From Luteimonas endophytica (GTDB lineage: Bacteria > Pseudomonadota > Gammaproteobacteria > Xanthomonadales > Xanthomonadaceae): a stretch of 64,000 bases of DNA. This document shows, piece after piece, positions 9,780 to 18,651 of this stretch (the first letter of the stretch is position 1; each line of letters opens with the position of its first letter). A program made the position numbers and the translations under genes. The DNA is taken from NCBI RefSeq assembly GCF_029887875.1, contig NZ_JARXRM010000044.1, forward strand, positions 119,954 to 183,953. The letters run 5' to 3'. The notes beneath the pieces were generated by a model that was not told the origin of the DNA, did no database searches, and saw only the letters and a list, made by a program, of their open reading frames with translations.

Positions 9780-10202
9780 TCAGAACGGCTTGGCGAGCGC
9801 CAGGTACACGATCGCGACCAGCAGCAGCACCGGCGGCTCGTTGAACCAGCGCAGCGCCTTCGACGAGGGCAGCGGGCGGCCGAGATCGACGCCCTTCAGC
9901 CAGCGCCCCGCCAGGATCGAGTGGGCGAACACCAGCGCCACCAGCGCCAGCTTGGCATGCAGCCAGCCGCCGGCGATGCCGAAGTGGAACCACAGCGCCA
10001 GGCCGAACCCGAGGGTCAGGCCGAACATGATGTGGCCGAAGCGGTACAGGCGCCGCCCCATCAGCACCAGCCGCGCACGCACCGCCGGCTCGTCGCCGGC
10101 CTCGGCGAGGTTGACCAGGATGCGCGGCAGGTAGAACACGCTCGCCATCCACGCCACCATGAACACCAGGTGCGCGGTCTTGACCCAGAAATACGGCTGC
10201 AT
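9780..10202 (-). CDS. HemJ/CopD-like membrane protein
   Basis: A 140-residue protein with four membrane helices. The N-terminal helix KTAHLVFMVAWMASVFYLPRI keeps the invariant His and the W-x-x-x-x-YLPR pattern of the HemJ (UPF0093) family. RRLYR after helix 1 and GWLHAKLALV in helix 3 also fit. HemJ is the protoporphyrinogen IX oxidase of haem synthesis in many proteobacteria. The distantly related CopD domain of copper resistance is the alternative. The ATG was chosen because it is preceded by a perfect AGGAGG eight nt upstream. No haem or copper genes are adjacent. Confidence 0.7.
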   Translation of the reverse strand: MQPYFWVKTAHLVFMVAWMASVFYLPRILVNLAEAGDEPAVRARLVLMGRRLYRFGHIMFGLTLGFGLALWFHFGIAGGWLHAKLALVALVFAHSILAGRWLKGVDLGRPLPSSKALRWFNEPPVLLLVAIVYLALAKPF

Positions 10203-10290
10203 CGATACCTCCTCGGCAGCACCCAGGATCGCACACCCGCCGCCCGCGCCGCACGCTTCCCGCCTCCCCAATCACCACTATCCTGCCCCG

Positions 10291-10881
10291 ATGACCAAAC
10301 GCTACGATCGCGACTACTTCGACCGCTGGTACCGCGGCGGCGGCATCGGCGGACGCCAGCGCCTCGCGCGCAAGGTCGCGCTGGCGGTGGCCAATGCGGA
10401 ATACCACCTGGAACGTCCGCTGCGGACCGTGCTCGACATCGGCTGCGGCGAGGGCGCCTGGCGCGCGCCGCTGCTGCGGCTGCGGCCGAACGCGCGCTAT
10501 CTGGGCTTCGACGCCAGCGACTACGCGGTCGCCCGCCATGGCGCGCGGCGCAACCTGCGCCTGGCGCGCTTCGCCGACTTCGAGCGGCTGCGCCCCTGTC
10601 CCCCGGCCGACCTCCTGGTCTGCAGCGACGTGCTGCACTACCTGCCGGCGCGCGAGCTCGACCGCGGCCTGCCCGGACTGGCCGAGCTGTGCGGCGGCGT
10701 GGCGTTCCTGGAGACCTTCGGCCGCGAGGACCACGCCGAGGGCGACGACGATGGCTTCTTCAGGCGCCCCGCGGCGTTCTACCGGCGCCGCATCGAGGCC
10801 GCCGGCTTTCGCCAGGTCGGCTCGCACTGCTGGCTGTCCCCGGCCCTGGCGGGCGGCGCGACCGCGCTCGAAACGACGTAG
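10291..10881 (+). CDS. class I SAM-dependent methyltransferase
   Basis: A 196-residue protein with a Rossmann-type methyltransferase fold. Motif I VLDIGCGEG lies at ~residues 47-55 and the acidic residue binding the SAM ribose is in YLGFDASDYA. DLLVCSDVLHYL provides motif IV. The start MTKRYDRDYFDRWYR is typical of a family of small uncharacterised methyltransferases. The substrate is unknown. It diverges from the HemJ/CopD-like gene and precedes the PHB depolymerase by 86 bp on the same strand. Confidence 0.8.
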   Translation: MTKRYDRDYFDRWYRGGGIGGRQRLARKVALAVANAEYHLERPLRTVLDIGCGEGAWRAPLLRLRPNARYLGFDASDYAVARHGARRNLRLARFADFERLRPCPPADLLVCSDVLHYLPARELDRGLPGLAELCGGVAFLETFGREDHAEGDDDGFFRRPAAFYRRRIEAAGFRQVGSHCWLSPALAGGATALETT

Positions 10882-10967
10882 CGCCGGGATCCGCGGCACT
10901 GGCCCGGTTCACCCGGGGCCCCCGCGGATCGGCTATGCTGCGTTGCAACAACAGCTCCGGACCAGCG

Positions 10968-12275
10968 ATGTTTCTCTACCAGCTCCATGAAGCCGGCCGC
11001 TCCTGGATGGCGCCGCTGACCTACTGGGCCGAGGCCAACGCCAAGGCGTTCTCCGCCGCGGGCAGCTGGCTGTCCGCCCTGCCCGGCGCCGAGCGGGTGT
11101 CGGCGGCCAACGAACTGCTCTATCGCATCGGCAAGGACTACGAGAAGCCCGCCTTCGACATCCATTCGGTGGAGATCGAAGGCAACGCCTATCCCGTGGT
11201 CGAGAAGCTGGTGCTGGACAAGCCGTTCTGCCGGCTGTTGCGCTTCAAGCGCTATACCGACGACGCCGAGAGCATCACCGAACTGAAGGGCCAGCAGCCG
11301 GTGCTGGTGGTGGCGCCGCTGTCCGGGCACCACGCCACCCTGCTGCGCGACACGGTGCGCACCTTGCTGCGCGACCACAAGGTCTACATCACCGACTGGG
11401 TCGACGCGCGAATGGTGCCCAGTGAGCGGGGCGATTTCTCGCTGGACGACTATGTCGCCTACGTCGAGGAGTTCATCCGCACGATCGGGGCCGAGGACCT
11501 GCACGTCATCAGCGTCTGCCAGCCCACCGTGCCGGTGCTGGCGGCGGTGGCGCTGATGGCCGCGCGCGGCGAGCCGACACCGCGTTCGCTGGTACTGATG
11601 GGCGGACCGATCGACACGCGCGAGTCGCCGACCGCGGTCAACAACCTGGCCACCCAGAAACCGCTGTGGTGGTTCGAGCACAACGTGATCCACCAGGTGC
11701 CCGCCAACTACCCCGGCAGCGGCCGCCGGGTCTACCCCGGCTTTCTCCAGCACACCGGTTTCATGTCGATGAATCCCGAGCGGCATTTCCAGTCGCATTG
11801 GGATTTCTACCAGGACCTGGTGAAGGGGGACATGGAGGACGCCGAGTCGCACCGCCGCTTCTACGACGAATACAACGCCGTGCTCGACATGCCGGCCGAG
11901 TACTACCTGGACACGATCCGCGTGGTGTTCCAGGAGTTCCTGCTGCCGCGCGGCCTGTGGGACGTGGCCGGCGAGCGGGTGCGGCTGGAAGCGATCACCG
12001 GTACCGCCATCCTGACCGTCGAGGGCGAACTGGACGACATTTCCGGCCAGGGCCAGACCCGCGCCGCGCACAAGCTGTGCACCGGCGTAGCCGCCGCCGA
12101 CCAGGCCCATCTCACCGTCGAGGGCGCCGGGCACTACGGCATCTTCAGCGGGCGCCGCTGGCGCACCCTGGTGTACCCCCAGGTCCGCGACTTCATCGCC
12201 CGCTACGCGGCAAAGCCGGCCAGCGGAGCGCCGCGGAAACGGCGCAGGCCGGCGGCGGGCAAGCCCCGCCGCTGA
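10968..12275 (+). CDS. phaZ: intracellular polyhydroxybutyrate depolymerase
   Basis: A 435-residue PHB depolymerase of the intracellular PhaZ type, which degrades native PHB granules. The nucleophile is a cysteine, not a serine: Cys184 in VISVCQPTVPVLAAVAL, as expected for this class. The conserved early segment MFLYQLHEAGRSWMAPLTYWAEA, the central ITDWVDARMVP and the late Asp/His region (TVEGELDDISGQGQT; GAGHYGIFSGRRWR) are all present. It ends in a basic lysine/arginine-rich tail. The pathway partner is 3-hydroxybutyrate dehydrogenase at 8833. No PHB synthase gene is in the window. Confidence 0.93.
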   Translation: MFLYQLHEAGRSWMAPLTYWAEANAKAFSAAGSWLSALPGAERVSAANELLYRIGKDYEKPAFDIHSVEIEGNAYPVVEKLVLDKPFCRLLRFKRYTDDAESITELKGQQPVLVVAPLSGHHATLLRDTVRTLLRDHKVYITDWVDARMVPSERGDFSLDDYVAYVEEFIRTIGAEDLHVISVCQPTVPVLAAVALMAARGEPTPRSLVLMGGPIDTRESPTAVNNLATQKPLWWFEHNVIHQVPANYPGSGRRVYPGFLQHTGFMSMNPERHFQSHWDFYQDLVKGDMEDAESHRRFYDEYNAVLDMPAEYYLDTIRVVFQEFLLPRGLWDVAGERVRLEAITGTAILTVEGELDDISGQGQTRAAHKLCTGVAAADQAHLTVEGAGHYGIFSGRRWRTLVYPQVRDFIARYAAKPASGAPRKRRRPAAGKPRR

Positions 12276-12311
12276 GCGCCGAGGCCGGCCGCCCGGGGAG
12301 AGCGACCGGCC

Positions 12312-13250
12312 CTAGCCGTGCTGGGCCGTCTTCACCAGCAGGTGCTTAGCCAGCAGCCCGTGCAGCCGGCCGATGCCGCGCGCCAGGTGCAGGGTCGCGA
12401 ACAGCAGCAGCACGCCGGCGACGAACAGCAACGGCAGCGCCCAAGCCGGCGCCCCGGTGCCGATGGTGTCCGCGTCGATGTACAGCAGCTGCCAGCCCTG
12501 CATGGCGATGCCGGTGTCGGCGATGCCCAGCGCCGCCAGCACCGGCGCCGCGACCAACGCGGCCGCGGTCGCGAGCAGCGTCACCGCCACGGTGAAGTAC
12601 GCGATGCCCAGCGGCAGCATCAGCAGCATGTAGAGCAGCGTGGTCCAGCTGCGCGGGTCGGTGAACATGTCGCCGATGCGCTGCATCAGGCTGCGCCCGC
12701 GGGCGCTGTACAGCGGGCGCCTGGGCATCCGCTCGCCCAGCATCACCTCGACGATGCGTCCTTCCACCAGCGACAGCACCCGCACCGAGCCGAAGAACAG
12801 GATCACGAAGGGGATGCCGATGATCAGGATCGCCAGCCCCGCCGACAGCGACAGCCCGGTGACCACCCAGGTGAAGTAGAAGATGCCGGTGGCCAGCGCC
12901 AGCACCATGTAGAACAACCCCGCGTAGGCGCGCGGATCGGCGGCCACGCCGAAGAAGCGCCCGGCCAGCGACTTGCGCCGCGGCTGCGGCGGCGGTCGCA
13001 GCGCGGTCTGCACCTTGGTCTCGGTGTCGCGGTAGATGTCGGCGACCTCCTCGGGGGCGCCGTAGCTCGACGCCACCGCGGCGATCACCTCGGCCTCTGA
13101 GCGGCCGGGGTGCTCGGCCAGTTCCGAGCGCAGGTATTCCTCGGCGTCGTACAGCGCGTCCTGGACCAGCGCCGGGTCGGCGCCGGCCAGCGAGCGCCGC
13201 AGCTGTTCCAGGTACTGGGGAATCGTGCTCGGCGTGGGTCTGGTGTTCAT
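12312..13250 (-). CDS. membrane protein with HAAS-like and sensor domains
   Basis: A 312-residue protein. Residues ~1-85 form a helical soluble domain (YLEQLRRSL…YDAEEYLRSEL…VIAAVASSYGAPEEVADIYR) of the DUF1700/HAAS type often found with PadR regulators. The remainder has two pairs of membrane helices, each preceded by a similar segment (FFGVAADPRAYAGLFYMVL and MFTDPRSWTTLLYMLL), as in the putative sensor domain PF13796. The start overlaps the stop of the PadR gene by 4 nt (ATGA), so the two are translated together. It probably senses an envelope cue for that regulon, which is inference. Confidence 0.8.
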   Translation of the reverse strand: MNTRPTPSTIPQYLEQLRRSLAGADPALVQDALYDAEEYLRSELAEHPGRSEAEVIAAVASSYGAPEEVADIYRDTETKVQTALRPPPQPRRKSLAGRFFGVAADPRAYAGLFYMVLALATGIFYFTWVVTGLSLSAGLAILIIGIPFVILFFGSVRVLSLVEGRIVEVMLGERMPRRPLYSARGRSLMQRIGDMFTDPRSWTTLLYMLLMLPLGIAYFTVAVTLLATAAALVAAPVLAALGIADTGIAMQGWQLLYIDADTIGTGAPAWALPLLFVAGVLLLFATLHLARGIGRLHGLLAKHLLVKTAQHG

Positions 13251-13624
13251 GGCTGGACTCCCCTCAGGACGTTATCGACTGAATCGCGGGTCGCAGACCA
13301 CGCGGCGCTCCACTGCGCCAGCGCGTCGCGGCCGGCGGCGGTGATGCGGTAGTAGCGGCGCGGCGGCCCCGCCACGGACGGCTCGACGTGGCTGTCGAGC
13401 AACCCGGCGGCGCCGAGATTGCGCAGCACCGGGTACAGCGCGCTCTGCTTGCCCGCCAGCACCCCGTCGCCGAGGCGCTCGAGGCGCTTGGCGATCTGGT
13501 AGCCGTACATCGGCTCGGGCGCCGCCGCCAGCACCGCCAGCAGCACCAGCGACACCGTGCCCGCGCTGAGCTCCTTCTGGAACTTGCGCAGCTGCGGTTC
13601 GGGCTGGATCGCGGCGTCCGGCAT
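13247..13624 (-). CDS. PadR family transcriptional regulator
   Basis: A 125-residue winged-helix DNA-binding protein. The PadR core runs from FQKELSAGTVSLVLLAVLAAAPEPMYGYQIAKRLERLGDG to the wing RRYYRITAAGRDALAQW. It is upstream of and overlaps the membrane sensor gene, the common PadR–HAAS arrangement in which the small regulator represses its own operon. Upstream lies the divergent cyclophilin gene across about 135 bp, which includes an AT-richer stretch (GTAGCATCGACTCAGACC) suitable for a promoter/operator. Confidence 0.9.
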   Translation of the reverse strand: MPDAAIQPEPQLRKFQKELSAGTVSLVLLAVLAAAPEPMYGYQIAKRLERLGDGVLAGKQSALYPVLRNLGAAGLLDSHVEPSVAGPPRRYYRITAAGRDALAQWSAAWSATRDSVDNVLRGVQP

Positions 13625-13759
13625 CGCCCACCTCCACTAGGTCTGAGTCGATGCTACTGCTGACTTCGACATAGTGGATGTGCCGGACGTCATCCGCCCG
13701 ATTGGCCAGAGGCGCGCGGCCGGGCGAGAATCGCGGCTTCCCCGCCATCGGTTCCCGCC

Positions 13760-14812
13760 ATGCGCCCAAGCCCCGCCCGCGCAAGTTGCCTTCCGCTCCT
13801 CGTCCTGGTGCTCGCCGCCTGCAGCGGCGGCGCACCCGGCCCGGGCGAGGGCGGCACCGAACCCGCGCCAGCCGGGCCCGCACCGACCGCGGCGGCGCCG
13901 GCCCGGTCCATGGACGAACTGCTGGAGGCGTCCGGGCCCGAGCACTGGCGCACTCCCGCCCCCGAGGACCTGCTCTACATGAAGCTCGATGCGGGCCGGG
14001 TGGTGATCGAACTGGCGCCCGGCTTCGCGCCGGAGCACGCGGACAACCTGCGCACCCTGGCGCGCGAGGGCTACTGGGACGGGCTGAGCATCTACCGCTC
14101 CCACGACAACTTCGTGGTGCAGTGGGGCGACCCGACCGAGGCGCAGGACGCCCGCAAGCCCATCGGCGGCGCGCGCGCGCAACTGCCGGCGGAATTCGCT
14201 CGCGGCGGCGGGGAGCTCGCCTTCCATCCCCTCGCCGACGCCGATGGCTGGGCGGCCGAAGTCGGCTTCGTCGGCGGTTTCCCGGCGGCGCGAGACCCCG
14301 CCACCGGCGAAGCCTGGCTGGCCCACTGCTACGGCATGGTCGGCGCCGGGCGGGACATGGCGGCCGACTCCAGCAACGGCACCGAGCTGTACGCGGTGAT
14401 CGGCCAGTCGCCCCGCCAGCTCGATCGCAACATCACCCTGGTCGGCCGGGTGCTGCAGGGCATGGAACTGCTGAGCGCGCTGCCGCGCGGCAGCGGACCG
14501 CTCGGGTTCTACGAGGACCCCGCGCGGCGCACCCCCATCCGCTCGGTGCGGCTGGCGGCGGAACTGCCGGCCGCCGAGCGGATCCCGCTGCAGGTGCTGC
14601 GCACCGACACCGCGCTGTTCGACGAACTGGTGGAATCGCGCCGCAACCGTGGCGACGAGTGGTACAAGCGTCCGGCCGGCCACATCGACCTGTGCAACGT
14701 GCCGCTACCGGTGCGGGAAGCGGACCACCCGCCCGCTCCCGAAGACGCGGGCGATCGGGCAAGCGGCAGCGGCGGTCCCGAGGACGACACCGTCGAGGCC
14801 CAGCGGGGCTGA
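13760..14812 (+). CDS. cyclophilin-type peptidyl-prolyl isomerase, lipoprotein
   Basis: A 350-residue putative lipoprotein. The signal [11 protein letters not shown] gives a lipobox with lipidated Cys21, followed by a Gly/Pro/Ala-rich linker. The cyclophilin domain starts near residue 75 ([53 protein letters not shown]), but the usual GG-S-IYG-FEDE region is replaced. It is much longer than single-domain cyclophilins because of insertions and an acidic C-terminal tail. It probably folds envelope proteins in the periplasm. Activity cannot be judged from the diverged active site. Confidence 0.8.
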   Translation: MRPSPARASCLPLLVLVLAACSGGAPGPGEGGTEPAPAGPAPTAAAPARSMDELLEASGPEHWRTPAPEDLLYMKLDAGRVVIELAPGFAPEHADNLRTLAREGYWDGLSIYRSHDNFVVQWGDPTEAQDARKPIGGARAQLPAEFARGGGELAFHPLADADGWAAEVGFVGGFPAARDPATGEAWLAHCYGMVGAGRDMAADSSNGTELYAVIGQSPRQLDRNITLVGRVLQGMELLSALPRGSGPLGFYEDPARRTPIRSVRLAAELPAAERIPLQVLRTDTALFDELVESRRNRGDEWYKRPAGHIDLCNVPLPVREADHPPAPEDAGDRASGSGGPEDDTVEAQRG

Positions 14813-15248
14813 TCCGGCCTCCGGCTGGCGAGTGCCGCGCGCTACCGTTTCGACCGATGAGGCGACCGCTCCGCGGACCGCGACCGCATTCGAGACGCGA
14901 TCCCCAGCCCAGGCTTCGCCAGCCCGGTCCGAAGCGCCCGCGCGACACCCTGGGCCGGTGCGGCGCGCCGGTGCGGGACCATCGACGCCATGGATGGCGT
15001 CGATGAGCCTCCAAGGACGGATTCACGGCGTGTCCCGCACCGGGGGTGCCGCGCCGGCCGGCCCGCGAACACGCCCTACGAATCGGGCACGTCGACGCAT
15101 GCATGTCGCGGAGCCGCGAATATCCTGGCGCTCCAACGGCAACGATGATGCGCTGCGCTCGCACCAGAAAAGTCGACGGTACCGCCGCCATCACGCAGGC
15201 TTAGCCGCCGGCTGCCTAGCCTGCGGCATCCCCGAACGAGGACCGGCA
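14813..15248. other. 436-bp intergenic region with palindromic hairpin
   Basis: No convincing gene. The only structure I see is the nested palindrome at 14971-15040, listed separately. The last 60 bp should hold the promoter and ribosome-binding site (GAACGAGGA) of the small acidic protein gene. Confidence 0.6.
14971..15040. repeat. nested palindromic element with CCATGGATGG core
   Basis: Outer arms GTGCGGGAC (14971-14979) and GTCCCGCAC (15032-15040) are perfect 9-bp inverted repeats. Inside is ATCGACGCCAT / ATGGCGTCGAT (14981-14991 and 14994-15004), also perfect. The CCATGGATGG core resembles the hairpins in the composite repeats at 45.6 and 56.5 kb. As RNA it would fold into a two-level stem. 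Confidence 0.65.
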
Positions 15249-15542
15249 ATGGCCCTGCTCCGCATCCGCATCACCGGCGAAGACGACGCCGTCCGTGGCG
15301 TCATGAACCTGCTGCAGAGTCTCGACGGCATCGAGCACGTCGAGGAGGTCGACGACCTGATGCCCCACCTGGACGACGACGACTCCAGCTCCGCCGGGCT
15401 GAGCGACACCAGCGGACCGAACACCCACGAGATCGAGATCGACGCGCCCAACCCGTCCACCGCGCGCAAGGTGCGCGAAGCGGTGGAGGCGCTGGCCTTC
15501 GATCTGGACGCAATGGTCGAGTTCGAGGAAGACGAGGGCTGA
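15249..15542 (+). CDS. small acidic protein, unknown function
   Basis: A 97-residue soluble protein, strongly acidic in its middle (DDLMPHLDDDDSSSAG) and at its C-terminus (MVEFEEDEG). It starts MALLRIRITGEDDAVRGVMNLLQSLDGIEHVEEVDDLM, which looks like a βαβ half. The second half (THEIEIDAPNPSTARKVREAVEALAFDLDAMVEFEE) looks like a matching second half, so a ferredoxin-like or BON-like fold is possible. I do not recognise the family. It ends 12 nt from the convergent end of the DUF4349 gene. Confidence 0.65.
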   Translation: MALLRIRITGEDDAVRGVMNLLQSLDGIEHVEEVDDLMPHLDDDDSSSAGLSDTSGPNTHEIEIDAPNPSTARKVREAVEALAFDLDAMVEFEEDEG

Positions 15543-15554
15543 GGCGGGGCGACG

Positions 15555-16421
15555 CTACCCGTGATGCGCCCCGGAAGCCTGGTGCATCCGGCGCGCACCG
15601 CGCCGCCGCCACCGGCGGACGGCCAGCACCACCACGACCAGCAGCGCCGCGAGCGGGATCAGGAACGCCAGCGCCCGGATGGTCCAGGCGGTGCCCATCG
15701 ACAGCGTGGCGCCGAAGTCGCGTAGCGCCTGGCCGATCTCGCTGCGGCCGGCCTGCCCGTCGGGCGGGCGGAAATCCAGGCTGAGCAGTTGCGTGTCGAT
15801 CCGCCTGCGGTGCTGCGCGGCCTCGCGTTCGGCGGCCTCCAACTGCGCCTGGGTCGCGGCCATGCGCTCGGACAGCGCGATCATGTCGGCCACCGCCAGG
15901 TCGGGCCGCTGCTGGAATTCCTCCAGCCGGCGCAGCTCCCGCTGCAGCCGGTCCCGGGCCAGGGCGTTGTCGCGCACCACCACCGCCAGGTCCTCGGCGC
16001 GGGTGCTGCGCTCGCCGAGCTCGGCGCCCTCGCCCGCGAGCGCGATCATCGGCTCCACGCCTTCGGGCACGATCCGCACGGTGATGCTGGCCGACGGGTA
16101 GTCGCCGCCCTGCTGGTGCATGGCCAGCACCACGCATTCGCCGAACTTGCGCGCGCGGCAGGCATCCTGCACCGCGCGCTGCCGCGGCGCGATCGCCGCG
16201 GCCGGCAGCCGCACCCCGGCGCTGTGCTCGTAGGCCAGCATCGACCCGGCCGCGGCGTCGGCATCGCCATCCTCGGCTGCGCGTACCGCGTCGTCCAGCT
16301 TGGCCGCCGCGGGCGCCGCGTAGGACAGGCGCCGCTCCGGCGCACCATCGCCGCAACCGGCCAGCGCGGCCGGCAGCAGCAGCGCGGCGAACAGCGCCGC
16401 GACGCGCGCCGCGGGCGTCAC
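15555..16421 (-). CDS. DUF4349 domain lipoprotein
   Basis: A 288-residue lipoprotein with signal LLLPAALAGC and lipidated Cys23. The central part is a long coiled-coil (DNALARDRLQRELRRLEEFQQRP…MAATQAQLEAAEREAAQHRRRIDTQLLSLDF) followed by one C-terminal membrane helix (~245-270) and a basic, His-containing tail. This order (lipobox, coiled-coil, TM) is typical of DUF4349, whose function is unknown. The GTG start overlaps the stop of the upstream GFA gene by 4 nt (GTGA). It is the last gene of the long minus-strand run. Confidence 0.8.
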   Translation of the reverse strand: MTPAARVAALFAALLLPAALAGCGDGAPERRLSYAAPAAAKLDDAVRAAEDGDADAAAGSMLAYEHSAGVRLPAAAIAPRQRAVQDACRARKFGECVVLAMHQQGGDYPSASITVRIVPEGVEPMIALAGEGAELGERSTRAEDLAVVVRDNALARDRLQRELRRLEEFQQRPDLAVADMIALSERMAATQAQLEAAEREAAQHRRRIDTQLLSLDFRPPDGQAGRSEIGQALRDFGATLSMGTAWTIRALAFLIPLAALLVVVVLAVRRWRRRGARRMHQASGAHHG

Positions 16422-16768
16422 AGGCTGGCGCCGTCGATCTGCACCACCTTCAGCGCCGCCAGATCGACGCCTTCCAGGCAGCGAACGTTGACCGCGGCGG
16501 TCGGTGCGCCGGTGCGCGGGTCCGCAGCCTCGCTGTACGGCGCGATCCCGCAGTCCGGGCAGAAGCGGTGCGCGATGTGGTGCTTGTTGAACCGGTAGGT
16601 GCCGGCCGCCTCCTCAGGCGTGCGCAGGGTCAACGCCTCGCGCGGAACGAACGCGAGCAGGCCGCCGCGCCGGCGGCACATCGAGCAGTTGCAGTCGTAG
16701 ACCTCGGCGATCTCGGCGTCCAGATCGAACGCGACGCGCCCGCAGTGGCAGCTTCCGCTGAGGTTCAT
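16418..16768 (-). CDS. GFA family zinc protein (CENP-V/GFA domain)
   Basis: A 116-residue protein with the GFA fold named after glutathione-dependent formaldehyde-activating enzyme. Zinc-binding cysteines are at C7 and C9 (SCHCG), C26, C28 and C31 (CNCSMC), and C70 and C73 (FCPDCG), the full expected set. Members bind zinc and sometimes glutathione adducts, but most, including this one, have no proven reaction. It sits between the large membrane protein (29 nt gap) and DUF4349 (4-nt overlap), so it is cotranscribed with envelope genes whose relation to it is unclear. Confidence 0.9.
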   Translation of the reverse strand: MNLSGSCHCGRVAFDLDAEIAEVYDCNCSMCRRRGGLLAFVPREALTLRTPEEAAGTYRFNKHHIAHRFCPDCGIAPYSEAADPRTGAPTAAVNVRCLEGVDLAALKVVQIDGASL

Positions 16769-16797
16769 GGCTGGTTTCTCCCGGCAGTTGTCGGCGT

Positions 16798-18651
16798 CTA
16801 GCCTAGCGCGGCGCGCGCCGGCGTGGATGTACCCGGCGCTGCATGCCGGCGGCCCGCAGGGACGCGTTCCAGCCACCACAGCAGCGCGACCGCGCCCAGC
16901 CAGCCCAGCAGCCACGGCCAGGAGCGGCCGCGCCGCGGCTGCCCGGTCACCGCCGCACCGGCCGGGCGCATGCCGCCGCCCACCAGCGCCAGGGTGCCCT
17001 CGCGCAGCGCCGCCGCGGCCAGCCCCGGCGCCGCCTCCGCCGCCAGCACGTGGAACGGCCAGGTCCGCTCGCCCTGTCGCACCAGGTGCCAGCCGGAGGC
17101 GCGCGGCCAGTAGCCGGCGCAACGGTCGGTTCCGGCAGCGGAATCCGGAAGCAGTGTCGCCTCTTCGCCGTCCGGCGCCAGCACCTGCGCGCCGTCGGCG
17201 ACGCCGCATATCGCGACACGTTCGCCCGCGCGCGGATGCGGCCCGACCCGCGGCGCGGCCGCGGCGTCGGGTCGCGCCACCACGGCGAACGCCTCGCTCC
17301 ACAGCGCGGCGTGCAGCGCCTCCTGCCCCGCCAGCACCAGGCGCCAGCTGTCGACCAGGGTGGCGAGTGCGACCCGGCCGCGGCCGTACGCGCGCCAGCG
17401 CAGCCAGTCCGCGCTGGCCGGTCCGGCCTGCGCCGCGTCGGCGGCGCCGAAATCGAGGTCGCGGCGCAGCAGGGTCGGCACGGCTTCGCCCGCCGGCACC
17501 GGCGCGTCCTCGGCGGCGCCGGGATCCGGCCGTTCATCGGCGCCGCCCGCGTTCGCGCCTGCCAGGGCGAGCTCGGCCGTGGTGGCGCCGGCAGAGGGCT
17601 CGAAACCCAGCGTCCCCAGCTGCCGGCGCGTCGACTCCTGCAGCGGCCCGGTGACCCGCAGCAGCAACCCCAGCCCCTCGCGCACCGCCTCGGCGAGCCG
17701 GGCGCGCCGCGCCTGGCCGAGCCCGGCCCAGGCGCGCTCGTCCAGCACCACCAGGTCGAACTCGCGCAGCTGCGCCGGGTCCAGCGCCAGCGGCGCGTCG
17801 CCCAGCGCCACGCCGCCGCCGACCTCGATGCGCACGTGCGCGGGCAGGCCGGCATCGGCGGTCCAGCGCCGCAGGAACTTGAACTCCGGATTCGGTGCGC
17901 CGGCCAGCATCAGCACCCGCGGCGGAGATTGCGGCTCCACCCACAACGGCACCGCGAATTCTTCGAGCGTGGCGCGGTCCGCATCGCGCACGCGCAATGC
18001 GAAAGGCGCGGTGCCGGCCGCTCGCGCCGTGCCGGAAACCACGAACCGGCCGTACTCCTCCGGCCGGGCCAGGCCGATGCGGCGCCCGGCCGGATCCAGC
18101 AGTTCCACCGCACCGCCGGCGGCACCGTCGACGCGCCCGGCGATGCGGAAACTCGCGCCGGGCGCGATCCGCGCCGGGGCCCACAGCTCCGCCACCCCGG
18201 GCCTGGCAGGCGGCGGCTCGAACGTCAGCGCCAGCGTGCCCACCGCTTGCCGGTCGCGTGCCGGCAACCCCGCACCGACCACCTGCAGGCGCGCGGTGCC
18301 GGGGTGCAGGCGCAGCGCGGTGCCCAGGTCCGGCACGCGGCTCGCGTCCGCGAGCTGCGGAGCCTCCGGCAGCGCCACCAGCACCTCGCCGCGTGGCGCG
18401 GAATCGAGCTGGGCGCGGGTGGCGCCGGCGGTGAGGACAGTCATGGTGCCGGCGCGGGTCGGCAGTTCCGGCGGCAGCAGGGTGCGATACAGCAGCCACG
18501 CCGCCACCGGCTGCAGCGCCAGCAGCAGCGCCAGCCGCCAGGCGCGCGCGCGCGCCGCCGGCGCCGCGCGCCACTGCCGCAGCAGCAGCCGCGCGCATGC
18601 CAGCACCACCGCCAGCGCCAGGATCCCGGGAACGAGCGCCTGCAGGTTCAT
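16798..18651 (-). CDS. large membrane-anchored protein with GATase1-like/vWA-like ectodomain
   Basis: A 617-residue protein with two N-terminal membrane helices (~8-24, ~40-58), a long extracytoplasmic part and a C-terminal helix (~575-593, SWPWLLGWLGAVALLWWLERV). The middle has PPRVLMLAGAPNPEFKFLRRW and LREFDLVVLDERAWAGL. These strand patterns resemble the glutamine-amidotransferase-like domain of membrane proteins found next to MoxR/BatA operons. No catalytic Cys is evident there, so it is probably structural or ligand-binding. The start ATG overlaps the stop of the DUF4175 gene by 4 nt. Function is unknown. Confidence 0.75.
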   Translation of the reverse strand: MNLQALVPGILALAVVLACARLLLRQWRAAPAARARAWRLALLLALQPVAAWLLYRTLLPPELPTRAGTMTVLTAGATRAQLDSAPRGEVLVALPEAPQLADASRVPDLGTALRLHPGTARLQVVGAGLPARDRQAVGTLALTFEPPPARPGVAELWAPARIAPGASFRIAGRVDGAAGGAVELLDPAGRRIGLARPEEYGRFVVSGTARAAGTAPFALRVRDADRATLEEFAVPLWVEPQSPPRVLMLAGAPNPEFKFLRRWTADAGLPAHVRIEVGGGVALGDAPLALDPAQLREFDLVVLDERAWAGLGQARRARLAEAVREGLGLLLRVTGPLQESTRRQLGTLGFEPSAGATTAELALAGANAGGADERPDPGAAEDAPVPAGEAVPTLLRRDLDFGAADAAQAGPASADWLRWRAYGRGRVALATLVDSWRLVLAGQEALHAALWSEAFAVVARPDAAAAPRVGPHPRAGERVAICGVADGAQVLAPDGEEATLLPDSAAGTDRCAGYWPRASGWHLVRQGERTWPFHVLAAEAAPGLAAAALREGTLALVGGGMRPAGAAVTGQPRRGRSWPWLLGWLGAVALLWWLERVPAGRRHAAPGTSTPARAALG

